The translations under genes and the position numbers were made by a program. Positions 8,012-17,100 of a stretch of DNA of 64,000 nt are shown in pieces. How positions within the stretch are numbered: position 1 is the first letter of the stretch; the number at the start of each line of letters is the position of its first letter. The notes below the pieces were generated by a model, which was not told the origin of the DNA, did not search any database, and saw only the letters and a program-made list of their open reading frames with translations. This DNA comes from Citrobacter freundii (GTDB lineage Bacteria > Pseudomonadota > Gammaproteobacteria > Enterobacterales > Enterobacteriaceae), in the NCBI RefSeq assembly GCF_029717145.1, contig NZ_CP099222.1:1116001-1180000 (forward strand). Reading direction: 5' to 3'.

Positions 8012-9253
8012 ATGCCAGCCACAACATCCATACAGAAAGCAGCGTTTGATGCTATCGACAGTCTTCACTTTAGTCAGGTGGTGATGAGTCTCATATGCGC
8101 AGACCCCGCTGCAGAAGAGTGGTATCGCCTTATTTTTGGCAGAATCAACAGTATCCTTCAGAGGACAGGGATAACTGGAAAACAGGCTCAGATAGCCAGG
8201 CATTATTTGCTGAGTGCTCTTGAAATCTACTTATCTACTGATAGTAACTATTTTTTGGATACAGTTGAGCACAATAATAAAGGTGTTGATGGTGGTGCAC
8301 TTTATAACAGAGAGATTCACGAGCAACTTCATGAACATAACCGAAATTGTAGTATAGCCATACTTTGCAATATTGCCGATTATAATGGTGTGGACAGAGA
8401 ATTCTTTTTTCAGGCAATGGAAGAGTTAATGAATGATAATGAGTTATTTACCATGCCGCTTCATATCAGATACCGTCTTACCGAATGTTGCTATGCACTG
8501 GAATATCCTAATGCCCCTCTCTGCTTTTATCGAGAATTGGTGAGTTTTGGTATTGTTTTATGTGGGAAATACTCTCGTCAACATGATAAATTTGCGAAGG
8601 AGTCAGGCCCGGAATTTTCACTGCAGTTTATTCGTGCAGGCTTACTTTTTGAGTTTAAGATGCTGCAAAGAGCATTGCCGGTGATAACGTTGCTCAATAA
8701 TAATCGTACTCTTGTTTTACCCGACTCAGATATTCGAATGCCCTGTTCAGAGCGAAAGAATATTGCTGGTTATTATAAAAAACTTATTGATATTTTGTTG
8801 CTGGAAGATAATCTAGGTTCCTTTGTAATTTTTCAGTGTAAAGGTGATGTTTCGGGCTTTAATGTTGAAATGCTTCTTAAAAACATGAGCAGATTTTATT
8901 TTCATAAACGAATGTTTGGTGGCACGCAAGCAAGCTGGCTGGGAACGCTGGGAGCATTTGATATTGAGGTTAGCCGTTGGGTAGAACCAGCTCTGGCAAT
9001 TTATTATGAGGGTAATAATAGTCTTACAATTTCAGAAAAAATCAGATCAAAGTTTATGGAGTCTGGTTTTAGTGTGTCAGCGAGAAATTTGTATTTGCGG
9101 CATAAAGCGGTAAGAAAAAATAGTTACTCTAAAATTAGATATTATTATTTCCTTTTATTGAATCGACCATGCATTCTCCCTTGGTATCTTAATGACAATA
9201 GTTGTTACGATATGGCTCTGAGGTGTGATGGTTCTGAAGACTTTGTTGAATAA
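8012..9253 (+). CDS. Hypothetical protein, 413 aa, first cargo gene after alpA
   Basis: An unbroken 413-codon frame, divergent from alpA with a 160-bp intergenic region. The protein is soluble, largely helical by composition, and rich in aromatic residues and Cys (CYALEYPNAPLCFYRELVSFGIVLCGKYSRQ). There is no P-loop, signal peptide or membrane segment and I recognise no motif. No strong ribosome-binding site precedes the ATG. Its place between alpA and the nuclease-helicase genes is where such islands carry variable cargo, so it may belong to the defence module or be an independent cargo gene. Confidence 0.6.
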   Translation: MPATTSIQKAAFDAIDSLHFSQVVMSLICADPAAEEWYRLIFGRINSILQRTGITGKQAQIARHYLLSALEIYLSTDSNYFLDTVEHNNKGVDGGALYNREIHEQLHEHNRNCSIAILCNIADYNGVDREFFFQAMEELMNDNELFTMPLHIRYRLTECCYALEYPNAPLCFYRELVSFGIVLCGKYSRQHDKFAKESGPEFSLQFIRAGLLFEFKMLQRALPVITLLNNNRTLVLPDSDIRMPCSERKNIAGYYKKLIDILLLEDNLGSFVIFQCKGDVSGFNVEMLLKNMSRFYFHKRMFGGTQASWLGTLGAFDIEVSRWVEPALAIYYEGNNSLTISEKIRSKFMESGFSVSARNLYLRHKAVRKNSYSKIRYYYFLLLNRPCILPWYLNDNSCYDMALRCDGSEDFVE

Positions 9254-9765
9254 ATAAAATTTAAGGCGAGTTTCCTGTAACAGATCATTGTTCAGGTAAT
9301 ACGCACGCTTACTGGCATCTCCGCCTTAGTCATTTCGTTCAGCGCACACTCCATGGCCAAAAACCTCTGCAACCTGACCGTCGTAGTCACGCAACGTCAG
9401 TATTCCGCCGAACAACTGTTTTATGTGTCTGCTGGTACTTTATCAGCACCTTCTGGCGCTGGGGTAGGATCACTCTCTGGAAGAGATTTATATTTGAACA
9501 TAGTTCTTGAACAAGTGGGATTACGTCATTACGCGAATCTACAGGCCATGCCGATTGCTAACCCGATGACCAAAAACACTGTGACATGAATCAGTTAGAG
9601 TATAATTAAGGGTTGGTATTATTTAGCGAAGCGGTAATATGACTTGCCGTTCCAATTCTTTCTAATTGTGCCTCAACAGTATCAAGGTGGAAGGACTCGA
9701 GCTTACGGCATGGCGCTAAGCTGCTACAGGTTGGCGCATCCCTATACGGATTGAGAGGAGCCACA
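9254..9765. other. Gap with no confident gene
   Basis: A 510-bp stretch. A 78-codon frame at 9353-9589 (MAKNLCNLTVVV...) is open but has no recognisable features and looks like a gene remnant or chance frame. The promoter for the nuclease gene at 9766 should lie in the last 150 bp. Confidence 0.4.
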
Positions 9766-12075
9766 ATGTCAGCAGCAGACGCCACCACATCATTATCTGG
9801 GCAGATATCCCTTCGGTTTGTTGAGCTTCGCCAGTTCCGGCGACTTGGTAAGGTCCAGCTTGAAGTTGATCCAAAGACTACTATTCTCGTCGGTGCTAAT
9901 AATAGCGGCAAAACATCAATTCTGGCAGCGCTGCGCCATTTCCTCGCAGATGGCTCGCCATTTGGTGCTTTCGACATCAGTGTTTCTCAATGGCCAAAAT
10001 TGCGGGAACTTGGAAGAGCTTGGGACGCATTAGAAGAAGATCCGTCTACGTCTGGCGCATCCGAAGATGAATGGGGAGAGCAACTTGGAACCTTACTTTC
10101 GGCGATGCCAACGCTAGATCTATGGTTCGATGCTAAGGCCGGTATGTTCCACTATGTCTCTCCGTTCTTGTCAAAATTCAGTTGGAAGGGGGGCGGGGTA
10201 GGTGTCCGATTGCGTCTGGAACCTGCTACGAACATTGAGGATCTGAAGCAGTTGGCTTGGAAGTATCACCTGACGAGAATACCTGTGAAGGATATGGGAA
10301 AGGATTCGCTTGCGTGGCCGATTGATCTTCTTGATTTTTGGCTGCGAGAACCTTCTCTACTCGGCCAGGTTCGGGCCTATAAGTTGGATGCAGATAACAA
10401 CCCTTTGGACGGAATAAAGACTTATGTTAGCCAGTTACTGGATGCTAACTCTAGTCCAATTGATCGTAAACATTTGCAGAAAATCATAAAAGTAGACTTT
10501 GTGGCTGCACAGCGTGGCCTTGGTAGTGAGGAAGCTGATTCCCGGTCTGCTTCTGGTCCCCATCGTATAGGTTTATTCTCCAATCAGCTTCTCAAATTTG
10601 CTCGACAGCATCTAAATGTGGCAGCAACAGGTCATGGGCACCGAGCTGACCTCATAAAAGCTGTTGCTGAGGCGCAACAGGAACTGGATAAAAAGATTCA
10701 TGAGGCTATTGGACCATCGGTAGAAGAGGTTAAAGAGCTTGGGTACCCCGGCTTACATGACCCCCAAGAGATTCGTTTCCGCACGCGCATACAGACAGCC
10801 GAATTACTCGACCATGGGACAGCTGTTCAATACAGCATGCAGAAGGATTCATTAGAAGAGCTTCTCCCAGAATATTCCATTGGTCTCGGTTATCAGAATT
10901 TACAGTCCCTTAGTTACCAACTAGTTTCTTTCAAAGCTGCTCGCCTAAATCCTGAAAAGGGCGCTCCAGTACCTGTTCATCTGGTTATGATTGAGGAGCC
11001 CGAGGCTCATTTGCACGTACAGGTACAACGTATTTTCCCGGGTAAGGCACATAAGCTAATCAATCCTAACGGTAGCGATGAGTCAGGTCTTAAAAGCCAA
11101 TTGATTATCAGTACTCATTCTAGTCATCTAGCACATGCTGAGAATTTTGACCGGCTACGATACGTTCGCCGCATTGCTAAGAGTGAAGAACAAAACATGC
11201 CTACCACTGAGGTGGTTAATCTTGGGCAAGTATTTGGTGATGACAAAACGACCCGACAATTCGCTGAACGTTATTTTCGCGTTCAACACACAGATCTTTT
11301 ATTTGCCAATGCTGCAATCTTTGTCGAGGGGGTTGCTGAGCGAATGCTGTTACCTCTTTTCATTGAAAGAGATTTTGCAACACTCAACAGCCGCTATCTG
11401 TCCTTCCTTGATATTGGTGGCAGCCATGCTCATCGGCTAAGATCTCTCGTTGAAAGACTCCGTATTCCAACTGTAATTATTACTGACATCGATCCAGTTG
11501 AAGAAAGACCAGGTAAGCCTAAAAAAAATGGGGACCCGACTACAACCTTAGTTGCTGTAGCTAATACAGGACAACCCGGCCTGCAATGTGGAAACCCGAC
11601 TCTTTGCGGATGGCACCCTAAGCTGCAACAGCTTGAGGATTTCAAGAACCCGAAAAATGAGCATCTTGTCTGGAACGAAATTGCCGAATGTTCTGTACGT
11701 TTCGCATGGCAATTGCCTGTAGCCGAAGCTGGTGGTCAATGGCCAAGTACTTTTGAAGACTCTCTAATTCTTAGAAATATCCCTTGGTTTAAGCAACTTA
11801 ATGATGAAAAAGTCGATGGTGATGGGAAGCAAATCAAACCGCCGAAGGGTGCGCTGGGCTCAGTAGCAAGACAGGTCGCTGAAAATGAGAATATTCCAGA
11901 ACTGCTCGCGGCTCTGCATAAATTAATGCATGGGTCTTTTAATAAAGGAGACTTTGCCGCAAGCATCTTTGAAATGGTCGCTGCGGAAGAGCCGATTGTC
12001 TGTCCTAAATATATCGAGGATGCATTGGAATGGCTCCAGACACAGCTTGAGCCAAGCAAGGAGGCGATGCCATGA
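9766..12075 (+). CDS. OLD-family ATP-dependent nuclease (ABC ATPase plus TOPRIM), GajA-like
   Basis: A 769-aa protein, start at the ATG at 9766 behind a good GAGAGGAG site. Walker A is GANNSGKT (residues 43-50) in an SMC/ABC-like head. The signature and Walker B region is MIEEPEAHLH (408-417), followed by IISTHSSHL. A TOPRIM nuclease domain follows, with E521 in IFVEGVAER and D574/D576 in ITDIDP. This is the class 2 OLD layout, in which the nuclease is paired with a UvrD-like helicase, as in Gabija. It is longer than the original GajA (about 580 aa). The stop overlaps the helicase start (ATGA), so the two are translationally coupled. DNA cleavage in anti-phage defence is inferred. Confidence 0.88.
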   Translation: MSAADATTSLSGQISLRFVELRQFRRLGKVQLEVDPKTTILVGANNSGKTSILAALRHFLADGSPFGAFDISVSQWPKLRELGRAWDALEEDPSTSGASEDEWGEQLGTLLSAMPTLDLWFDAKAGMFHYVSPFLSKFSWKGGGVGVRLRLEPATNIEDLKQLAWKYHLTRIPVKDMGKDSLAWPIDLLDFWLREPSLLGQVRAYKLDADNNPLDGIKTYVSQLLDANSSPIDRKHLQKIIKVDFVAAQRGLGSEEADSRSASGPHRIGLFSNQLLKFARQHLNVAATGHGHRADLIKAVAEAQQELDKKIHEAIGPSVEEVKELGYPGLHDPQEIRFRTRIQTAELLDHGTAVQYSMQKDSLEELLPEYSIGLGYQNLQSLSYQLVSFKAARLNPEKGAPVPVHLVMIEEPEAHLHVQVQRIFPGKAHKLINPNGSDESGLKSQLIISTHSSHLAHAENFDRLRYVRRIAKSEEQNMPTTEVVNLGQVFGDDKTTRQFAERYFRVQHTDLLFANAAIFVEGVAERMLLPLFIERDFATLNSRYLSFLDIGGSHAHRLRSLVERLRIPTVIITDIDPVEERPGKPKKNGDPTTTLVAVANTGQPGLQCGNPTLCGWHPKLQQLEDFKNPKNEHLVWNEIAECSVRFAWQLPVAEAGGQWPSTFEDSLILRNIPWFKQLNDEKVDGDGKQIKPPKGALGSVARQVAENENIPELLAALHKLMHGSFNKGDFAASIFEMVAAEEPIVCPKYIEDALEWLQTQLEPSKEAMP

Positions 12076-14021
12076 TTAATTCACTAACTCTTGACGGCAA
12101 TGAGCGCGATTCAGGGGTAGTAGAAGAGATTTGCGGCTACCTTACGGACATTCCACCTCGTAACTACTTCCTTTTTGCGGGGGCTGGTTCTGGTAAAACA
12201 CGAACATTGGTAGAAGTTTTACGTCGCCTTACTGGTGTGACCGAGCATAAGAAGGGGGGACAATTGGCACGGTCCCTGAAGATGTATGGGCGTTCGATTA
12301 GAGTTGTGACCTACACAAAGAATGCTGTCTCCGTAATCAACGGACGTCTTGGGGACAATAGCTTAGTCAGTGTATCTACCATCCATTCATTTTGTTGGGA
12401 GTTGATTAATGGGTTCAACGATGACATTCGCGAATCCCTAATAGCAGTAAAAGAAGCTCAACTCGCTAAAGAGACTGCAGAGACACAAGCGAAACCTAAG
12501 GGTATTACTGCAGCAAAACAGCGTGACCTTGACGAAATCACGCATGAAATCGAGGTTCTTCGTACAACTGAAGTATTCAAATACCATCCTGATCGCAATA
12601 CATATGGACCTGGTGCATTACCGCACAATTACGTACTCGATGCGACAGCTTGGTTGCTTCAAAATAAGCCAACACTCCAATCCATTCTCAAAGATCGACA
12701 CCCAATCATACTTATTGATGAGTCGCAGGACACGATGAAAGGTGTACTGGACTCCTTGATGTTACTAGTCAAAAAGCCGGAGAGAGATTTGACTCTTGGT
12801 CTGCTGGGAGATCATCGACAACGAATTTATATGGATGGTCATGCCGATCTTCCAAGCATTGTTCCTGAAAATTGGGCAACGCCTGAGTTACAAATGAATC
12901 ATCGTAGCCAACGACGTATTGTCACTCTGATCAATAAAATCTGGGAAACTGAACTGGAAGGGAGGACGCAACCAGCAAAGGGGTCAGCACAACATCCCCG
13001 AACAGAAAAGGCTGGTGGAACGGTTCGGCTCTTCTTGGGGGATACATTGCAAAGTCCAGACGATAAAGTGCTCAGCGAACGCTGGTGTGCTGAACAGATG
13101 TTCGAAGTTAGTGGTTCAGTAGCCTGGAATCAAGAGCAATATAAGCTGCTTGCGTTGGAGCATAAGCTCGTTGCCACTCGTGGTTCGTTTCTTGATGTTT
13201 ATGAGGCAATGTTTCTGTTAGATCCCCACGCCGCAGCTCCATCTGGCAGTGGGGACAACAAGGGGCCTTCAACAGTACAAATTTTGCTTAATGAGCTTGC
13301 GCATTTAGAAGCCTGCGTCAGTAATGAAGGAATTGTGAATGAGTTCAAGGCAACCGAGGTTTTACGGCGTTATGGCGCTTTAGACAATATGCCTGAGGAC
13401 TCAGAAGCAAGAGCTGAACGTACTGATGAAATGCTCGAGGCAATAGCTATATTTGCAATGGCTTGCGCCAACCCTGAGTCAACGGTCGCGGAAGTATTAG
13501 CACCAGTGTTAAGTGCAAAATTATTTGAAGTAGATCATCGCCTTCAGGAGGCTTATGCCGACAAGTCACCAGCCCCGCAAGTTCCTGGACGAGGTGAGGA
13601 TGAGTCAAAGCAAACAAGAATGCGCCGTGGATGGTGTGCACTGTTTGCTGCTCCATGGAAACAGCTTAAGTGCTATCGAAATTACCTTGCTGGGATTTCA
13701 GAGCTCGCAACACATCAGGTAGTTAAAGGCTCTGAGTTCAAGCACGTCATGGTTGTAATGGATGATGCTCTTGCTGGTGGGACTCGCTTTAAGTACGACA
13801 CGATTTTTGGTGGTACGGAGTTAAGTCCAAATGATAAAAAGAATGCAAAGGCTGGAAAGGAGACAACCATCGACCGGACTTTACGTTTGCTGTATGTGAC
13901 TTGTAGCAGGGCGCAAGAATCGCTCGCTTTAGTACTTTGGTCGTCCGATCCAAGTGCAGCAATGGCTCGAATCGAGGAGAGCATGTGGTTTACTAAAGAT
14001 GAAATACAGGTCATTCCATAG
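12072..14021 (+). CDS. UvrD/Rep-type superfamily 1 helicase, GajB-like
   Basis: A 649-aa SF1A helicase with all main motifs: GAGSGKT (residues 37-43), SVSTIHSF (Ia/Ib region), DESQD (216-220, motif II), LGLLGDHRQRIY (III), MNHRSQRR (IV), KGSEFKHVMV (V) and RLLYVTCSRAQESLALV (VI). It starts inside the stop of the OLD nuclease gene. A class 2 OLD nuclease plus UvrD helicase is the defining architecture of Gabija, but this helicase is longer than the original GajB (about 490 aa), with extra sequence in the 2B-like region. The partner in defence is inferred to be the upstream nuclease. Confidence 0.88.
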   Translation: MINSLTLDGNERDSGVVEEICGYLTDIPPRNYFLFAGAGSGKTRTLVEVLRRLTGVTEHKKGGQLARSLKMYGRSIRVVTYTKNAVSVINGRLGDNSLVSVSTIHSFCWELINGFNDDIRESLIAVKEAQLAKETAETQAKPKGITAAKQRDLDEITHEIEVLRTTEVFKYHPDRNTYGPGALPHNYVLDATAWLLQNKPTLQSILKDRHPIILIDESQDTMKGVLDSLMLLVKKPERDLTLGLLGDHRQRIYMDGHADLPSIVPENWATPELQMNHRSQRRIVTLINKIWETELEGRTQPAKGSAQHPRTEKAGGTVRLFLGDTLQSPDDKVLSERWCAEQMFEVSGSVAWNQEQYKLLALEHKLVATRGSFLDVYEAMFLLDPHAAAPSGSGDNKGPSTVQILLNELAHLEACVSNEGIVNEFKATEVLRRYGALDNMPEDSEARAERTDEMLEAIAIFAMACANPESTVAEVLAPVLSAKLFEVDHRLQEAYADKSPAPQVPGRGEDESKQTRMRRGWCALFAAPWKQLKCYRNYLAGISELATHQVVKGSEFKHVMVVMDDALAGGTRFKYDTIFGGTELSPNDKKNAKAGKETTIDRTLRLLYVTCSRAQESLALVLWSSDPSAAMARIEESMWFTKDEIQVIP

Positions 14022-14138
14022 TGTCGCCTGAGGATAGATATGCCTACCTTATCTTAAGGATAATCCCATTGCCGAGTTAATGCCGAGTTCGCTGAAAATC
14101 AGAGCGTATCAGAATATAGACTCTCGAGGTGTTTTGAA

Positions 14139-17100
14139 ATGATGTATCAGCCTGTCCCGCTTGTACGATATTTTTCTTTAGTACCGAAGTCAAAGGATGA
14201 CTCAGATGAAAGCGAATTGCACTCGCTTTGGGGTACACAGAAACACACTGAGTGGCAAAGTCTTGAAGAAGAATATCGCTGCGTCATTTTGGCGGAAGCA
14301 GGAGCAGGAAAAACCTTCGAGATGGAATCTCGAGCAAAGCATATTCAGCAATCAGGTCGAGCAGCATTCTTCATCAGAATAGAAGATATAGAAGATGGTT
14401 TCGAAAATGCCTTTGAAGTTGGTTGCGCAGAATCCTTTGATAATTGGCTTAAATCTCACGAAAAAGCATGGTTTTTCCTTGACTCGGTCGATGAAGCTCG
14501 TCTTGAAAACCCTCGAGCTTTTGAGAAAGCAATTAGGCGTTTTTCATTGAAGATCAAATCAGCGCAACAGCGTGCGCACATTTACGTTTCTAGTCGCCCA
14601 TATGCATGGCGTGCACGAACTGATCGGGAACTGTTAGAGCAATATTTGCCCTTCGAAAAGTTGTTGGCTGGTACTACTGTCACTGAAGAAAGTGATTCTA
14701 ATGAAATCGATAGTGATCAGGTAGTTGAAGTAAGTAGCGCTCTGCAAGTATTCATACTCGAACCATTGGATGAGTGTGGCATTCGTATTTTTGCCGAGCA
14801 TCGTGAAACACCACAAGTAGAAACGCTGATTATTGAACTTCATCGTGCAAATCTGACAACTATGGCTGCGCGGCCATTTGATCTTGAGAGTATTTTGGCT
14901 AAGTGGAAAACCGAACAAAAGCTTGATGGGCGGCTCGAGTTACTACAGCACAATATTGAGCTTCGTTTAAGCGAGATTGATCCAAGTCGTTCACAACGAC
15001 AACCACTCAATCGAGAGAATGCATTATCAGGTGTACGTTTACTTGCAGCCGCGGTTATTATGACTGGTGAACCTGGAATTCGAATTCCAGATGCCACGAA
15101 TCCAGATGAAGGCATTGATGCGGAACTTGTTTTAGGTGATTGGAACCCACCAGAGGTGAGAGCACTACTTGAACGTGGTATCTTCAATGATGTCATATAT
15201 GGCATGGTACGATTTCGGCACCGAGAAGTGCGAGAGCTCCTCGCAGCAGAATGGTTTAGTCGTCAACTAAATGATGGTCATTCTCGTCGAGCAATAGAAT
15301 CTCTATTTATTCGTGAACAATATGGACAATTAGTTATAACTCCTCGTTTGCGACCGATATTACCTTGGTTAATTTTGTTTGATAATGAATTACGTCAAAA
15401 AGTATTGAAAATATCACCTGAGATCGTTGTTGAGGGAGGAGATGCAGCTCGCTTACCTTTAACTGAACGGAAAATGATACTCACAGATGTTGTTAACCGT
15501 ATTGCGGAAGGGAAGGATGACCATTCGGCACGTGATAATAATGCTATTGCCCGTATAGCCCAGCCGGATTTAATGAATGACACCCTCAATTTGATCGGGA
15601 AATATCGAAATAATGATGATGCAATCTTCTTCTTGGGAAGGTTAGTTTGGCAAGGTTGTATGACGGAGTGTGTGCCAGTTCTTTCAGACATTGCAATTGA
15701 TCCAGGACGGGGTATTTATGCGCGGATCGCGGCTACACGTGCTGTAATGACATGTGGAAAGAAAACGCAAATAAACCATCTATTGAATGAGCTAATTCGT
15801 TTACCAGACATTATACCTCGAAAATTGCTGGCTGAAGTACTAGGGAATGCCAGCCCTGATACTACCTCAGCTAATTTCTTGTTGGCGTCGTTAGAAAAAG
15901 TTGAAGATTATAAACAGTATGAAACATCTGGACTAAAGCAAGCTTTGCATGTTTTCATTGATCGCTTCCCAAATGATGCAGCCGCGTTCAAACCCTTGAA
16001 AACAATAATTATTGGCTTGAACGGTTTTCTTGAACGAAAACCTTATATTGAGCGAGGGGAGTGCCATGTCTCTAAAGAGTTCGTATGGCTTTTAGGTCCG
16101 GCAACACATGCAGTTGAACGACTGGTTTCTATGCGCTCTGAAGCAGCACTTTCATTGGATGCGCTTGCGATTATGTTAAAAGTTCCGGCGGTGCGATTCT
16201 GGCGAAGTGAGAATTTCGATGAGTATAAAAATATACTTCACGAAATCGTTCCAGCTTGGAAGGAACTGAATGATGCCCTATTCTGGAAAAGTATCGACGA
16301 AGCACGTGGCAGAATTGAGACAAAGGAATCTGAACGGCTGATCGATGATTACTCTGTGCAGTGGCTCGGGCATTTTTGGAAATTCGGGCCAGACCGATTC
16401 GATGATGTGCTGAGTTTTATCAAGATGCATGATTTTCTTGATGACAAACTTGTAGCGGTTTCTCTCGCCTTCAGGCTTTATAATTTGGCTGATAAACCTG
16501 AAGGCTTGTTACGTAAACTCAAATGCGTAACAGAAGATCGAGCCGAAGTTAAAGAGTACCTAGATACATTTTTAAATCCGCAGAGATCTCAAAAAACTAT
16601 TGAAAGGGAAAAACAAGAAGCACAGCGCCGGGAAGAGCGGGCAAAAGAAAAAGAAGATCGCAATCGCAACCGGATAGCGTGGATTAATCGCTTAAGAGCT
16701 ACACCGGATGTTATTAGAAATCCCCCTGGACTTAAATCAGGGGATTTCAGTAATGACCAGTATTGGTTATTATGTGAGATTGAAGGTAACGGTGATCGTT
16801 CTGATGGTTCAAATTGGAAACGGTTGATCCCTGAATTTGGTGAAGATGTCGCAAGAGCATATCGGGATGCTGCAACCTCACATTGGAGGAAGTACGTCCC
16901 TTCTATTAGATCCGAGGGTAGTGACACAACCACCGTTTCCTATCAATTATTATTTGCTATAGCTGGCTTGGAAATTGAAGCAAGTGAAAATGATGCTTTT
17001 CCTGCGTGTTTGACTGAGGCTGAAGTTCGCCATGTACTTCGGTATGCTATCTGGGAGTTGAATGGGCTACCAAAATGGCTGGAACAATTGCATCATGCTT

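Noticed and set aside
9353..9589. 78-codon frame MAKNLCNLTVVV...
   Set aside because: There is no ribosome-binding site or recognisable domain, and the composition gives no sign of selection. At most a gene remnant.
12072..14021. Helicase as chromosomal UvrD, Rep or HelD
   Set aside because: It is shorter than UvrD/Rep (about 670-720 aa), lies on an island and is translationally coupled to an OLD nuclease, so a GajB-like role is more likely.
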